Made by a program: the position numbers and the translations under genes | Notes under the pieces: model-generated | Told to the model about the DNA's origin: nothing | Database searches by the model: none | What the model saw: only the letters and a program-made list of their open reading frames with translations | Part shown: positions 1 through 7,978 of the stretch, piece after piece | How the letters are laid out: every line of letters begins with the position of its first letter | Numbering within the stretch: the first letter of the stretch is position 1 | Assembly (NCBI GenBank): GCA_035515515.1 | Contig: DATJBC010000256.1 | Location: 1 to 16,347 of the forward strand | Reading direction: 5' to 3' | Origin: DATJBC01 sp035515515 | GTDB lineage: Bacteria; Actinomycetota; Acidimicrobiia; Acidimicrobiales; UBA8190 | DNA: 16,347 nucleotides

Positions 1-48
1 GGCGAGGACGGGCACGAGCCGGCGCTTCGACCCGAGGTACTTGATCAC
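1..48 (-). CDS. DNA adenine methylase, D12 class (5' fragment, runs off the left edge)
   Basis: Only the first 16 codons are present, reading VIKYLGSKRRLVPVLA from a GTG start at 48. This matches the N-terminus I know from actinobacterial D12-class adenine-specific DNA methylases, where a (M/V)IKYLGSKR segment starts the S-adenosylmethionine-binding fold. Such enzymes methylate the N6 position of adenine in DNA. The start lies 16 bp after the stop of the preceding small gene on the same strand, so co-transcription is likely. No clear ribosome binding site is visible. The catalytic DPPY-type motif lies outside the window, so the call rests on the N-terminal segment alone. Confidence 0.65.
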   Translation of the reverse strand, partial: MIKYLGSKRRLVPVLA

Positions 49-64
49 GGTGCCGCGTCGGCGA

Positions 65-448
65 TCACGCGCCGCCCGCGCCGTCCCCGGCGTCGGGTCC
101 GCCCGGCCCGCCGTGGCTCGAGGCGCGGGCGCGAGCCGCCGTGCGCTCGGCTCGGAGCACCCACCACCCGGGGTCGCGGGCGTGCGCGTGGAAGTGGTCG
201 GGGATCTGGCGCATGACGTCGTCCAGCGACCACGTCCCCGGTCCCAGCACGGCGTCGGCGGCCTTGCCCAGGGCGGCCTCCATGTGGGCCCGTGCCTCGG
301 GCGGCGGGCTCACGCCGTGCTGGCGCCACACCACCATGGGGACCGCACAGATCTCGCAGTCGGCCACCCAGCACACGTCGTCCTCGGAGTACCAGGTCGT
401 GAGGCGGGCGGCCTCGCACAGCTCGCAGCCCGCCCGTCCACCGCCCAC
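65..448 (-). CDS. Small HIT-like protein with two CxxC pairs, function unknown
   Basis: This 127-residue protein starts at a GTG, 11 bp after the kinase stop codon. A CxxC pair (C8, C11), a further cysteine (C26) and a second CxxC pair (C31, C34) occupy the N-terminal third. An H-x-H-x-H motif follows (H85, H87, H89, within PDHFHAHARD). The order CxxC, acidic YSEDD, VPMVVWRQHG and then IPDHFHAHA mirrors histidine-triad (HIT) nucleotide-binding proteins, whose HxHxH motif carries the catalytic histidine. The second CxxC sits where a HIT strand would be and is not typical of the family. I recall similar uncharacterised proteins in other Actinobacteria. The tail after residue 110 is low-complexity Gly/Ala/Asp. 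The gene is real by start spacing and conserved-looking residues. Metal binding and HIT-type hydrolase or transferase activity are inferred. Confidence 0.75.
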   Translation of the reverse strand: MGGGRAGCELCEAARLTTWYSEDDVCWVADCEICAVPMVVWRQHGVSPPPEARAHMEAALGKAADAVLGPGTWSLDDVMRQIPDHFHAHARDPGWWVLRAERTAARARASSHGGPGGPDAGDGAGGA

Positions 449-459
449 CGCGGCCCGCC

Positions 460-2409
<1,950 letters not shown>

Positions 2410-2420
2410 GGGCCCCGACC

Positions 2421-2426
2421 AGGCTA
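2421..2426 (-). promoter_or_regulatory. Candidate -10 box (TAGCCT) for the kinase gene
   Basis: TAGCCT on the minus strand fits the actinobacterial TANNNT -10 pattern and ends 11 nt before the ATG at 2409. A start site about 6-7 nt after the box would give a leader of only about 5 nt. No good -35 hexamer is visible at 16-18 bp. Confidence 0.35.
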
Positions 2427-2431
2427 CCGAG

Positions 2432-2443
2432 GCCCACGTGGGC
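2432..2443. promoter_or_regulatory. Perfect 12-bp palindrome, possible operator of the kinase gene
   Basis: GCCCACGTGGGC is a perfect inverted repeat 6 bp upstream of the candidate -10 box, inside the expected -10/-35 spacer. A second, related inverted repeat, CCACG-GGA-CGTGG, lies at 2456-2468. Two nearby sites with the same half-site suggest binding of a dimeric regulator. The regulator is unknown. Confidence 0.35.
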
Positions 2444-2507
2444 GCCGGTGGACCACCACGGGACGTGGCCGTCCGGGTGCATCTCGCCGGACCCTCACGG
2501 ATCGTGG

Positions 2508-2523
2508 CGGGCGGCCCCGCCCG
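2508..2523 (-). terminator. Possible terminator hairpin after ligA
   Basis: CGGGCG-GCCC-CGCCCG gives a 6-bp GC stem with a 4-nt loop, starting 10 bp downstream of the ligA stop. There is no U-tract, which is common in high-GC Actinobacteria but leaves the assignment weak. Confidence 0.25.
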
Positions 2524-2533
2524 GCGCGAGGGC

Positions 2534-4651
2534 TCAGCCCGCCGGGAGCTCCCCGGTCTCGAGGAGCTCGCCGAAGCGGGATCCCTCGATGACGGGGACG
2601 CCGAGCTCCTCCGCCTTCTTGAGCTTGGCCGCCCCGGGGTCGGTGCCCAGGACGACGGCCCAGGTCTTGGAGGACACGCTGCCGGGCGCCTTGCCCCCGC
2701 GGGCCACGATGGCCTCCTCGGCCTCCTCCCGCGAGTAGCCCTCGAGCGTGCCCGTGACCACCACCGACCTTCCCGCCAGGGTGGGGGCGGGCTCCCCGGC
2801 CGTCCCCGCCCGGGGGGCGCCCGGCCCGGCCCCGTCCGCCCCCCGGGGGCGGGCGCCGGGCTCCGACAGCCCCAGCCCGGCCGCCCGCAGCTTGCCGATC
2901 ACGTGGAGGTTGGCGGGCGAGGCCAGGAACTCGGCCACGCTGTCGGCGATCACCGGGCCGATCCCCTCCACCGAGGCCAGCTCCTCGACGGGGACCCCCA
3001 TGAGGGCGTCGAGCGTCCCGTAGGCGCGCGCCAGGGCGCGGCACCCGGTGGGCCCCAGGTGCCGGATGCCCAGCCCCACCAGCACCCGGCTGAGCGGACG
3101 GTCCTTGGAGGCCTCGACGGCGCCCAGGAGGTTGTCGACCGAGAGGTCCCCGAAGCGCTCCAACGCCACGAGCGGCGCCGAGTGCAGCGAGTAGACGTCG
3201 CCCGGGTCGGACAGGAGCCCGGCCTCCACCAGCTGGACGACGCGCTTCTCCCCCAGCCCCTCGATGTCCATGGCGCTGCGCCCGGCGAAGTGGACGATGC
3301 GCTGGACGCGCTGGGCCGGGCAGTCGATGTTCGTGCAGAAGGTGTCGCTCTCCCCGGGCAGGCGCACGAGCGGGCCCCCGCAGCTGGGGCAGGCGGTGGG
3401 GAACTTCCAGTGGCGGGCGCCCCGGCGTCGGGCGCTCAGCACCGGCCCCACGACTTCGGGGATGACGTCGCCGGCCTTGCGCACCACCACGGTGTCGCCC
3501 ACCCGGACGTCCTTCAAGCGGACCTGGTCCTCGTTGTGCAGGGTCGCCAGGCCCACCGTCGAGCCGCCGACGAACACGGGGTCGAGCACGGCGAAGGGCG
3601 TGGCCCGGCCGGTGCGCCCGATCGACACCATGATCCGCTGCAGGGTCGTGGTGCGCTCCTCGGGCGGGAACTTGAAGGCGATGGCCCAGCGCGGCGCACG
3701 GGAGGTGGAGCCCAGGCGGCGCTGGAGCGCGATGTCGTCGACCTTGACCACGACGCCGTCGATCTCGTAGTCGAGGTCGTGGCGGTGCTCCTGCCAGCGC
3801 AGGCAGTAGGCCTCGACGTCGCCGGTCCCCCGCACCGACGTGACGTTGGGGTCGATGGGGAGGCCGCAGCGCCGCAGCAGCTCGAGGCCCTCGCTGTGGC
3901 TGGCGACCTCGGGCCCGCCGTCCCGCGCGCCCAGCTGGTACGCCCAGAACGACAGGTCGCGCGAGGCCGTGATGGCGGGGTCCTTCTGGCGCAGCGACCC
4001 CGCCGCCGAGTTGCGCGGGTTGGCGAAGGTCTTGAGCCCGGCGTCGAGCTGGCGCTTGTTCAGCTGCTCGAAGGAGCTGACCGGCATGTACACCTCTCCC
4101 CGCACCTCGAACACGGGCGGCACCGGCCCCAGGTCGCCGGGCCAGCTGAGCTCGTGGGGCACGGCCCCGATGGTGGCCACGTTGAGCGTGACGTCGTCCC
4201 CGGTCACCCCGTCGCCACGGGTCGCCGCCTGCCGCAGCCGCCCGCGCTCGTACAGGAGGGACATGGCGAGGCCGTCGATCTTGAGCTCGCACACGAAGGC
4301 GGCATCGGCCGTCTCGGGGGCGATGCGGGCCATGCGCTCGAACCACGCGTGCAGCTCGCCGACGTCGAAGGCGTCGTCGAGGCTCATCATGGGCGAGCGG
4401 TGCCGCACCGGTGTGAACAGAGGCGACGGACCCCCCGACACCCGGCGGGTGGGCGAGTCGGCGGTGACGAGCTCGGGCCGCTCCTGCTCCAAGGCCAACA
4501 GCTCGCGCACCAGCGCGTCGTATTCGGCGTCGGGGATCTCGGGCGCGTCCTCCAGGTGGTAGCGCGCGTCGTGGTAGGCGATCAGGCTGCGCAGCTCCTC
4601 GACGCGTCGCGCCGCGACGTCGCCCGCGCCCGACGTGCCCTTCTCCGCCAT
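2534..4651 (-). CDS. ligA: NAD-dependent DNA ligase LigA
   Basis: This 705-residue protein seals nicks in DNA during replication and repair, using NAD+. The adenylation domain has the nucleotide-accepting lysine in CELKIDG (K124), GEVYMP (185-190) and the NPRNSAAGSLRQKD block (211-224). An OB fold follows, with SIGRTGRATPFA (343-354) and GDVIPEVVGP (394-403). A four-cysteine zinc finger (C421, C424, C439, C444) precedes the helix-hairpin-helix region (about 450-580), and a BRCT domain closes the protein (about 625-700). The length is normal for the family. An extra Pro/Gly-rich linker (about 596-624) separates the HhH and BRCT parts. The ATG at 4651 fits the family N-terminus; the open frame extends further upstream but that part lies within mnmA and is not ligase-like. 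It follows mnmA by 40 bp and has a TACGCT box 7 nt before the ATG. Confidence 0.98.
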   Translation of the reverse strand: MAEKGTSGAGDVAARRVEELRSLIAYHDARYHLEDAPEIPDAEYDALVRELLALEQERPELVTADSPTRRVSGGPSPLFTPVRHRSPMMSLDDAFDVGELHAWFERMARIAPETADAAFVCELKIDGLAMSLLYERGRLRQAATRGDGVTGDDVTLNVATIGAVPHELSWPGDLGPVPPVFEVRGEVYMPVSSFEQLNKRQLDAGLKTFANPRNSAAGSLRQKDPAITASRDLSFWAYQLGARDGGPEVASHSEGLELLRRCGLPIDPNVTSVRGTGDVEAYCLRWQEHRHDLDYEIDGVVVKVDDIALQRRLGSTSRAPRWAIAFKFPPEERTTTLQRIMVSIGRTGRATPFAVLDPVFVGGSTVGLATLHNEDQVRLKDVRVGDTVVVRKAGDVIPEVVGPVLSARRRGARHWKFPTACPSCGGPLVRLPGESDTFCTNIDCPAQRVQRIVHFAGRSAMDIEGLGEKRVVQLVEAGLLSDPGDVYSLHSAPLVALERFGDLSVDNLLGAVEASKDRPLSRVLVGLGIRHLGPTGCRALARAYGTLDALMGVPVEELASVEGIGPVIADSVAEFLASPANLHVIGKLRAAGLGLSEPGARPRGADGAGPGAPRAGTAGEPAPTLAGRSVVVTGTLEGYSREEAEEAIVARGGKAPGSVSSKTWAVVLGTDPGAAKLKKAEELGVPVIEGSRFGELLETGELPAG

Positions 4652-4658
4652 GGGCCGG

Positions 4659-4664
4659 AGCGTA
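4659..4664 (-). promoter_or_regulatory. Candidate leaderless -10 box (TACGCT) for ligA
   Basis: TACGCT fits TANNNT and is followed by 7 nt and then the ligA ATG. This is the spacing expected if transcription starts at the start codon. No Shine-Dalgarno is visible, which agrees with a leaderless message. Confidence 0.45.
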
Positions 4665-4691
4665 CCGGCCGCCTGTGGTGCCGCCCCGCCC

Positions 4692-5741
4692 CTACGGGGC
4701 GCGCCCGGCGGTCGCCGCGCCCAGCACGGCGTCGGGGTCCCCGGGGTCGTAGAACGCCACCGTCTGGCCCGGGGCCACGAGGGGCTGGGGCTGGTCGAAC
4801 AGCACGCCGTCGCCCAACCACCGGCCGGCGCCCGCGGGGGCGTGGGCGCTCGTCTGGGCGAGCGCACGCGCCCCGGGCGGAGGGGTCGGCCCCGACCACG
4901 CGGCGCCGACCACGGCGAGCCGACGCGCCACGGCCTGGTCGGCCGGGCCCACCGTGATGCGCCGGGCGGCGGTGTCCACGGCCAGCGCGTAGCGACGCCG
5001 TCCATCCACGGCTACGCCCAGCCCCCGGCGCTGGCCCACCGTGACGAGCTCGCCGGCGGGCACCTCCCCCACCACGCGACCGGTGCCGGCGTCCACGAGA
5101 GACGCGGGGTGCAGGTCGATGCGCTCCTCGAGGAAGGCGCGCCGTCCGGTGGCGGAGTAGATGAAGCACACGTCCTGGCTGTCGGGCTTGCCCGCCGTGC
5201 GCAGCCCCAAGGCGGCGGCGCGCGACCGGACCTCGTGCTTGGTCAGGTCGCCGACCGGCAGGAGCAGCTGCTCGAGGACGCCACCGTCGAGCATGGCGAG
5301 CACGTAGGACTGGTCCTTCGCTCGGTCCGCACCGCGGCGCAGCTGGGCGCGCGACCCCGGGACGACGATGCGGGCGTGGTGGCCGGTGGCCAACGCGTCG
5401 AAGCCCAGGCGCCGGGAGCGCTCGAGGAGCCGGCCGAATTTGATGCTCCGGTTGCACTCCACGCACGGGTTGGGGGTGCGGCCTGCGGCGTGGTCCGCCA
5501 CGTAGGGCCGCACCACCTGGTCCTCGAAGGCCTCGGTCAGGTTGAAGACGTGGTGGTCGATGCCCAGCTGTCCGGCCACCCGCCGGGCGTCCTCGACGTC
5601 CGCCACCGAGCAGCACCCGCTGTCGGAGGGCCCGCCCCACAGCTTGAGGGTGGCGCCCACGACGTCGTGGCCGGCCTCGACGAGGAGGGCGGCGGCCACC
5701 GAGGAGTCGACGCCTCCCGACATGGCGACGAGGACGCGCAC
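4692..5741 (-). CDS. mnmA: tRNA-specific 2-thiouridylase MnmA
   Basis: This 349-residue enzyme adds sulfur to uridine 34 of tRNA-Lys, -Glu and -Gln to give 2-thiouridine, using ATP and a persulfide. The PP-loop SGGVDSS is at residues 8-14. C96 in NPCVECNRSIKF is the expected nucleophile and C192 in SQDVCF the expected persulfide-carrying cysteine. TGHHARI (119-125) and KDQSYVL (142-148) are typical. A Cys pair (C43, C44, in SGCCS) is also present, as I recall for many MnmA of this type. The C-terminal part carries VGQRRGLGV (235-243) and the beta-barrel end. The GTG at 5741 is chosen because it begins the conserved RVLVAMSGG and follows a strong Shine-Dalgarno, GGGAGGGAGG (5751-5760). The gene lies 20 bp after the cysteine desulfurase, its likely sulfur donor. 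Confidence 0.97.
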   Translation of the reverse strand: MRVLVAMSGGVDSSVAAALLVEAGHDVVGATLKLWGGPSDSGCCSVADVEDARRVAGQLGIDHHVFNLTEAFEDQVVRPYVADHAAGRTPNPCVECNRSIKFGRLLERSRRLGFDALATGHHARIVVPGSRAQLRRGADRAKDQSYVLAMLDGGVLEQLLLPVGDLTKHEVRSRAAALGLRTAGKPDSQDVCFIYSATGRRAFLEERIDLHPASLVDAGTGRVVGEVPAGELVTVGQRRGLGVAVDGRRRYALAVDTAARRITVGPADQAVARRLAVVGAAWSGPTPPPGARALAQTSAHAPAGAGRWLGDGVLFDQPQPLVAPGQTVAFYDPGDPDAVLGAATAGRAP

Positions 5742-5761
5742 GGCTTGTCGCCTCCCTCCCG

Positions 5762-7015
5762 CTATCTGAAGCGCGGCGCGCCGGGCCCCGGCGCGGCGCC
5801 AGCAGGGCCCCGGCGCGGCGCCACCGGACCGGGACCGGCACCGGCGCGCAGCCGCTCGACGGCCTTGGGCAGGACCGCGAGGACGTGGTCGACGTCGTCG
5901 TCGGTCGAGCTGTAGCCCAGGGTGAGGCGCAGCGCGCTGCGGGCCTGGCGGGCGCCCAGGCCCATGGCGAGGAGCACGTGGCTGGGCTCGAGGGCGCCGC
6001 TGGCGCAGGCCGCGCCGGCCGATGCGCACACCCCCTGGTCGTCGAGGAGCACGAGGAGCTCCTCTTGGTCGACGCCGTCGACGCACACGTGGCAGCTCGA
6101 CGCCAGCTTGGGCGGGGCGGACAGGCCCCCGCCCGTCACCGGGGACGTCCCCGGCACCACGGTCTCCCGCAGCCCGTCCACGGCGGCGACGAGGCCGGCG
6201 GCGAGACGGTCGCGCAGCGCCCCGACGCGGCGGACGGTGTCCTCTCGCTGCCCGGTCGCGCAGCGCAGGGCGGCGGCCATCCCCACGATCGACGCCACGT
6301 CGAGGGTCCCCGGACGTCGCTCGCGCTCCTGGGGGCCGCCGTGGATGACGGGGCGCAGCGTCGTGCCCGACCGCACGACGAGGGCACCCACCCCCTTGGG
6401 CCCCCCGAACTTGTGGGCGCTGATGCTCACGAGGTCGGTGCCCGCCGTGGCGGCGGACACGTCCATCCATCCCACGGCGGCCACGGCGTCGGTGTGCAGC
6501 CGGGCCTGCGGCGCGTGCCGCCGCACCACCTCGGCGACCTCCCCCAGCGGCTGCACCGTGCCCACCTCGTTGTTGGCGAGCATGACCGACACGAGGCCGA
6601 CCGCGGCGCCCGACCCCGAGGCGGCCTCGGCGGCCGCCCGTCCCAGGATGTCGGCCAGGGCGTCGAGGTCGACAACCCCCGTGGCTCCCACCGGGACGAC
6701 CGATCCCCCCGCCGCCCGGCAGGCGTTGCGCACGGCGTCGTGCTCGACGGCCGAGCACAGCACCGTCCCGTCGGCACCCAGGACGGCGAGGTTGGCCGCC
6801 TCGGTGCCCCCCGAGGTGAACACGAGCTCGCCGGGGTCGCATCCCAGGCACCGGGCCACGTCGTCGCGGGCCTCGTCGACGGCCCGGCGGGCACGGCGGG
6901 CCAGCGCGTGGGACCCCGAGGCGTTGCCGAAGTGCTCGGTGAGGTACGGCAACATGGCGGCCAGCGCCTCGGGCCGCAGGGGGGTCGTGGCGGCGTGGTC
7001 CAGGTACGCGCGCAT
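5762..7015 (-). CDS. Cysteine desulfurase (NifS/IscS family)
   Basis: This 417-residue, PLP-dependent enzyme takes sulfur from L-cysteine to form an enzyme persulfide and alanine. Visible landmarks are YLDHAATTP (4-12), FGNASGSH (29-36), SGGTEAANLA (68-77), EHDAV (91-95), HTDAVAAVGW (174-183), the PLP lysine K202 in SAHKFGGPKGVG, and RPGTLDV (234-240). The catalytic cysteine is most likely C337 (GAACASG), with an additional C330 seven residues before it. The tail after about residue 390 is Pro/Gly/Ala-rich and includes a 22-bp tandem duplication. Placement directly before mnmA suggests sulfur supply for tRNA thiolation; a role in Fe-S assembly is also possible. The ATG has no Shine-Dalgarno, but a TAGCCT box ends exactly 6 nt upstream, as in leaderless genes. 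Confidence 0.96.
   Translation of the reverse strand: MRAYLDHAATTPLRPEALAAMLPYLTEHFGNASGSHALARRARRAVDEARDDVARCLGCDPGELVFTSGGTEAANLAVLGADGTVLCSAVEHDAVRNACRAAGGSVVPVGATGVVDLDALADILGRAAAEAASGSGAAVGLVSVMLANNEVGTVQPLGEVAEVVRRHAPQARLHTDAVAAVGWMDVSAATAGTDLVSISAHKFGGPKGVGALVVRSGTTLRPVIHGGPQERERRPGTLDVASIVGMAAALRCATGQREDTVRRVGALRDRLAAGLVAAVDGLRETVVPGTSPVTGGGLSAPPKLASSCHVCVDGVDQEELLVLLDDQGVCASAGAACASGALEPSHVLLAMGLGARQARSALRLTLGYSSTDDDVDHVLAVLPKAVERLRAGAGPGPVAPRRGPAGAAPGPGAPRFR
5783..5823. repeat. Tandem direct repeat, 19-bp identical copies with a 22-bp period
   Basis: GGGCCCCGGCGCGGCGCCA occurs at 5783-5801 and again at 5805-5823, separated by 3 bp. The repeat lies in the codons for the Pro/Gly/Ala-rich C-terminus of the cysteine desulfurase. 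Because 22 is not a multiple of three, the two copies are read in different frames. Confidence 0.9.
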
Positions 7016-7021
7016 CGTCCA

Positions 7022-7027
7022 AGGCTA
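7022..7027 (-). promoter_or_regulatory. Candidate leaderless -10 box (TAGCCT) for the cysteine desulfurase gene
   Basis: TAGCCT ends 6 nt before the A of the ATG at 7015, so position +1 would be the start codon itself. No Shine-Dalgarno is present. This would be the main promoter of the desulfurase-mnmA pair. Confidence 0.5.
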
Positions 7028-7054
7028 CGGCGTCGGCTCCACCGTCCCGGCACG

Positions 7055-7073
7055 CACGAGGCCGCCCCTCGTG
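7055..7073 (-). terminator. Possible terminator hairpin after the four-helix membrane protein gene
   Basis: CACGAGG and CCTCGTG form a perfect 7-bp stem around a 5-nt loop, 37 bp past the stop of the upstream gene and just before the promoter of the desulfurase gene. No U-tract follows. Its position between two same-strand units fits a terminator. Confidence 0.4.
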
Positions 7074-7087
7074 GGTCGACCCCGCCG

Positions 7088-7123
7088 TCAGGGCTTGCCC
7101 GCCGTCGGCCTCAGGGCTTGCCC
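7088..7123. repeat. 13-bp direct repeat at the 3' end of the membrane protein gene
   Basis: TCAGGGCTTGCCC occurs at 7088-7100 and 7111-7123, 23 bp apart. On the minus strand it encodes the last codons plus the TGA stop, so the gene's end (GKP-stop) is followed 10 bp later by a copy of itself. This looks like a small local duplication. Confidence 0.85.
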
Positions 7124-7650
7124 ACCATCAAGACGGTGGCCGCCACGAAGATCGCCACGAGCACCGCCGAGCACGCCACCGCCCGACGGCAGTCCTCGTC
7201 GAGGGGGCCGACGGGGTCCCCCTCGTCCCAGCGGCGGGCCATCTCGACCTGGATGCGCCTCTCGGCCGGCCACAGCACCGCCTCGGCCACCAGCACGGCC
7301 GCCAGCCACAGCACGAGCCCGGCCACCACGAAGCTGTCCCCGGCGTCGAAGGCCCGGTTGCTGGCGGCGATGAGGCAGAAGCCCAGCAGCGGCACGGCGT
7401 AGAGGGACCGTCCCGCCCAGTTCACCCCGGGGCGGAAGTAGCGGCGCACGGCCTCCGCCCCGGGGGCCTGGGGGCCGCGCCGGGCCCGGGACGCCTGGAG
7501 GCCGGTGACGCCCACCGACCCGAACCCCACCACGGCGAACAGGACGTGGAGCACCAGGAGGATGCTGTAGAGGGCGCCCGTGGGCACCGCTCGGAGTGCT
7601 CCCACCGGCACACCGGGCAATGCTCGGGCCAGGTGGCTCACGGGCGCCAT
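7111..7650 (-). CDS. Four-helix integral membrane protein, possibly DUF2269-like
   Basis: This 179-residue protein has four likely membrane helices at about residues 27-52, 82-97, 107-127 and 156-176. The first contains LLVLHVLFAVVGFGSVGVTG, which resembles predicted membrane proteins of the DUF2269 type, where a conserved histidine lies in helix one. A charged stretch (about 128-155, including WPAERRIQVEMARRWDEGD) faces one side between helices three and four. There is no signal peptide and no catalytic motif I recognise. The ATG at 7650 follows a good Shine-Dalgarno, GGGAGG, so I prefer it to an in-frame ATG 30 codons upstream whose extra residues are low-complexity. The gene diverges from the GalT-like gene and is followed by a hairpin, so it is probably a single-gene unit. 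Function unknown. Confidence 0.8.
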   Translation of the reverse strand: MAPVSHLARALPGVPVGALRAVPTGALYSILLVLHVLFAVVGFGSVGVTGLQASRARRGPQAPGAEAVRRYFRPGVNWAGRSLYAVPLLGFCLIAASNRAFDAGDSFVVAGLVLWLAAVLVAEAVLWPAERRIQVEMARRWDEGDPVGPLDEDCRRAVACSAVLVAIFVAATVLMVGKP

Positions 7651-7838
7651 CGTCGCCTCCCGGGCGCCGGGAGCGCCAGGACCGCCCTCCCGGCGCTCGC
7701 CGTGCGGGGCACCCCGGGACCCTCCTGCCCCACTGACCACAACGTCGGGTCAACACGCAGGTGGAGGGGTTCTCGCCGGCCCCCTCCCGGCCGACAACAC
7801 AACACGTGGACATCAAACGCGGCCCGGCCGGCGCACGG

Positions 7839-7844
7839 TAGCGT
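7839..7844 (+). promoter_or_regulatory. Candidate -10 box (TAGCGT) for the galT-like gene
   Basis: TAGCGT fits TANNNT. Transcription would start near 7851 and give a leader of about 128 nt, unusually long compared with other genes in this window. A TGGACA at 7807-7812 resembles a -35 box, but at 26 bp it is too far away for a normal spacer. Confidence 0.25.
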
Positions 7845-7853
7845 GGGGGTGAA

Positions 7854-7872
7854 CACGCGCGTACGCGGCGTG
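7854..7872. promoter_or_regulatory. Imperfect palindrome in the galT-like leader
   Basis: The core GCGTACGC (7859-7866) is a perfect palindrome, and the flanks CACGC and GCGTG extend it with a single bulged base. It begins a few bases after the predicted start site, so it could be an operator or a 5' RNA hairpin. Confidence 0.3.
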
Positions 7873-7978
7873 AGGAGGACAGCCGGGCGAGGGACCGGCA
7901 GGTTACTAGTGGGTAAGGCGAAATGGGCGGCAGCGCACAGACGGTGAGAGCCACAGCGACCAGGGTGAGGCGCTCGCG

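Larger units (their letters stand above)
2410..2533 (-). other. Intergenic region between ligA and the kinase gene
   Basis: No gene is supported here. The region holds a short GC hairpin just after the ligA stop, two inverted repeats with CCACG-type half-sites, and a TANNNT box near the kinase start. It is therefore the probable promoter region of the kinase, so the kinase need not depend on read-through from ligA. Confidence 0.5.
7651..7978. other. Divergent intergenic region, 328 bp
   Basis: I see no convincing gene here. The minus-strand side holds the ribosome binding site of the membrane protein gene and a TTGACC (7748-7753, minus) that resembles a -35 box but lacks a matching -10. The plus-strand side holds a CACGTG (7803-7808), a TAGCGT box (7839-7844), an imperfect palindrome (7854-7872), an ACTAGT (7905-7910) and the galT ribosome binding site (AGGGTGAGG, 7962-7970). 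Weak open frames across it are GC shadows. Confidence 0.6.

Noticed and set aside
4652..4981. Extension of ligA upstream of 4651 in the same open frame
   Set aside because: The extra residues are Pro/Arg/Ser-rich, overlap the mnmA C-terminus and do not resemble any ligase N-terminus.
7651..7740. Longer start (ATG 7740) for the membrane protein gene
   Set aside because: The added 30 residues are Gly/Arg/Ala-rich and not membrane-like, and the ATG at 7650 has a good GGGAGG site.
7651..7954. Possible small gene in the divergent intergenic region (minus-strand open frame)
   Set aside because: The frame passes through the membrane protein gene in another phase, and its translation is Arg/Pro/Ser-rich with no motif or ribosome binding site.
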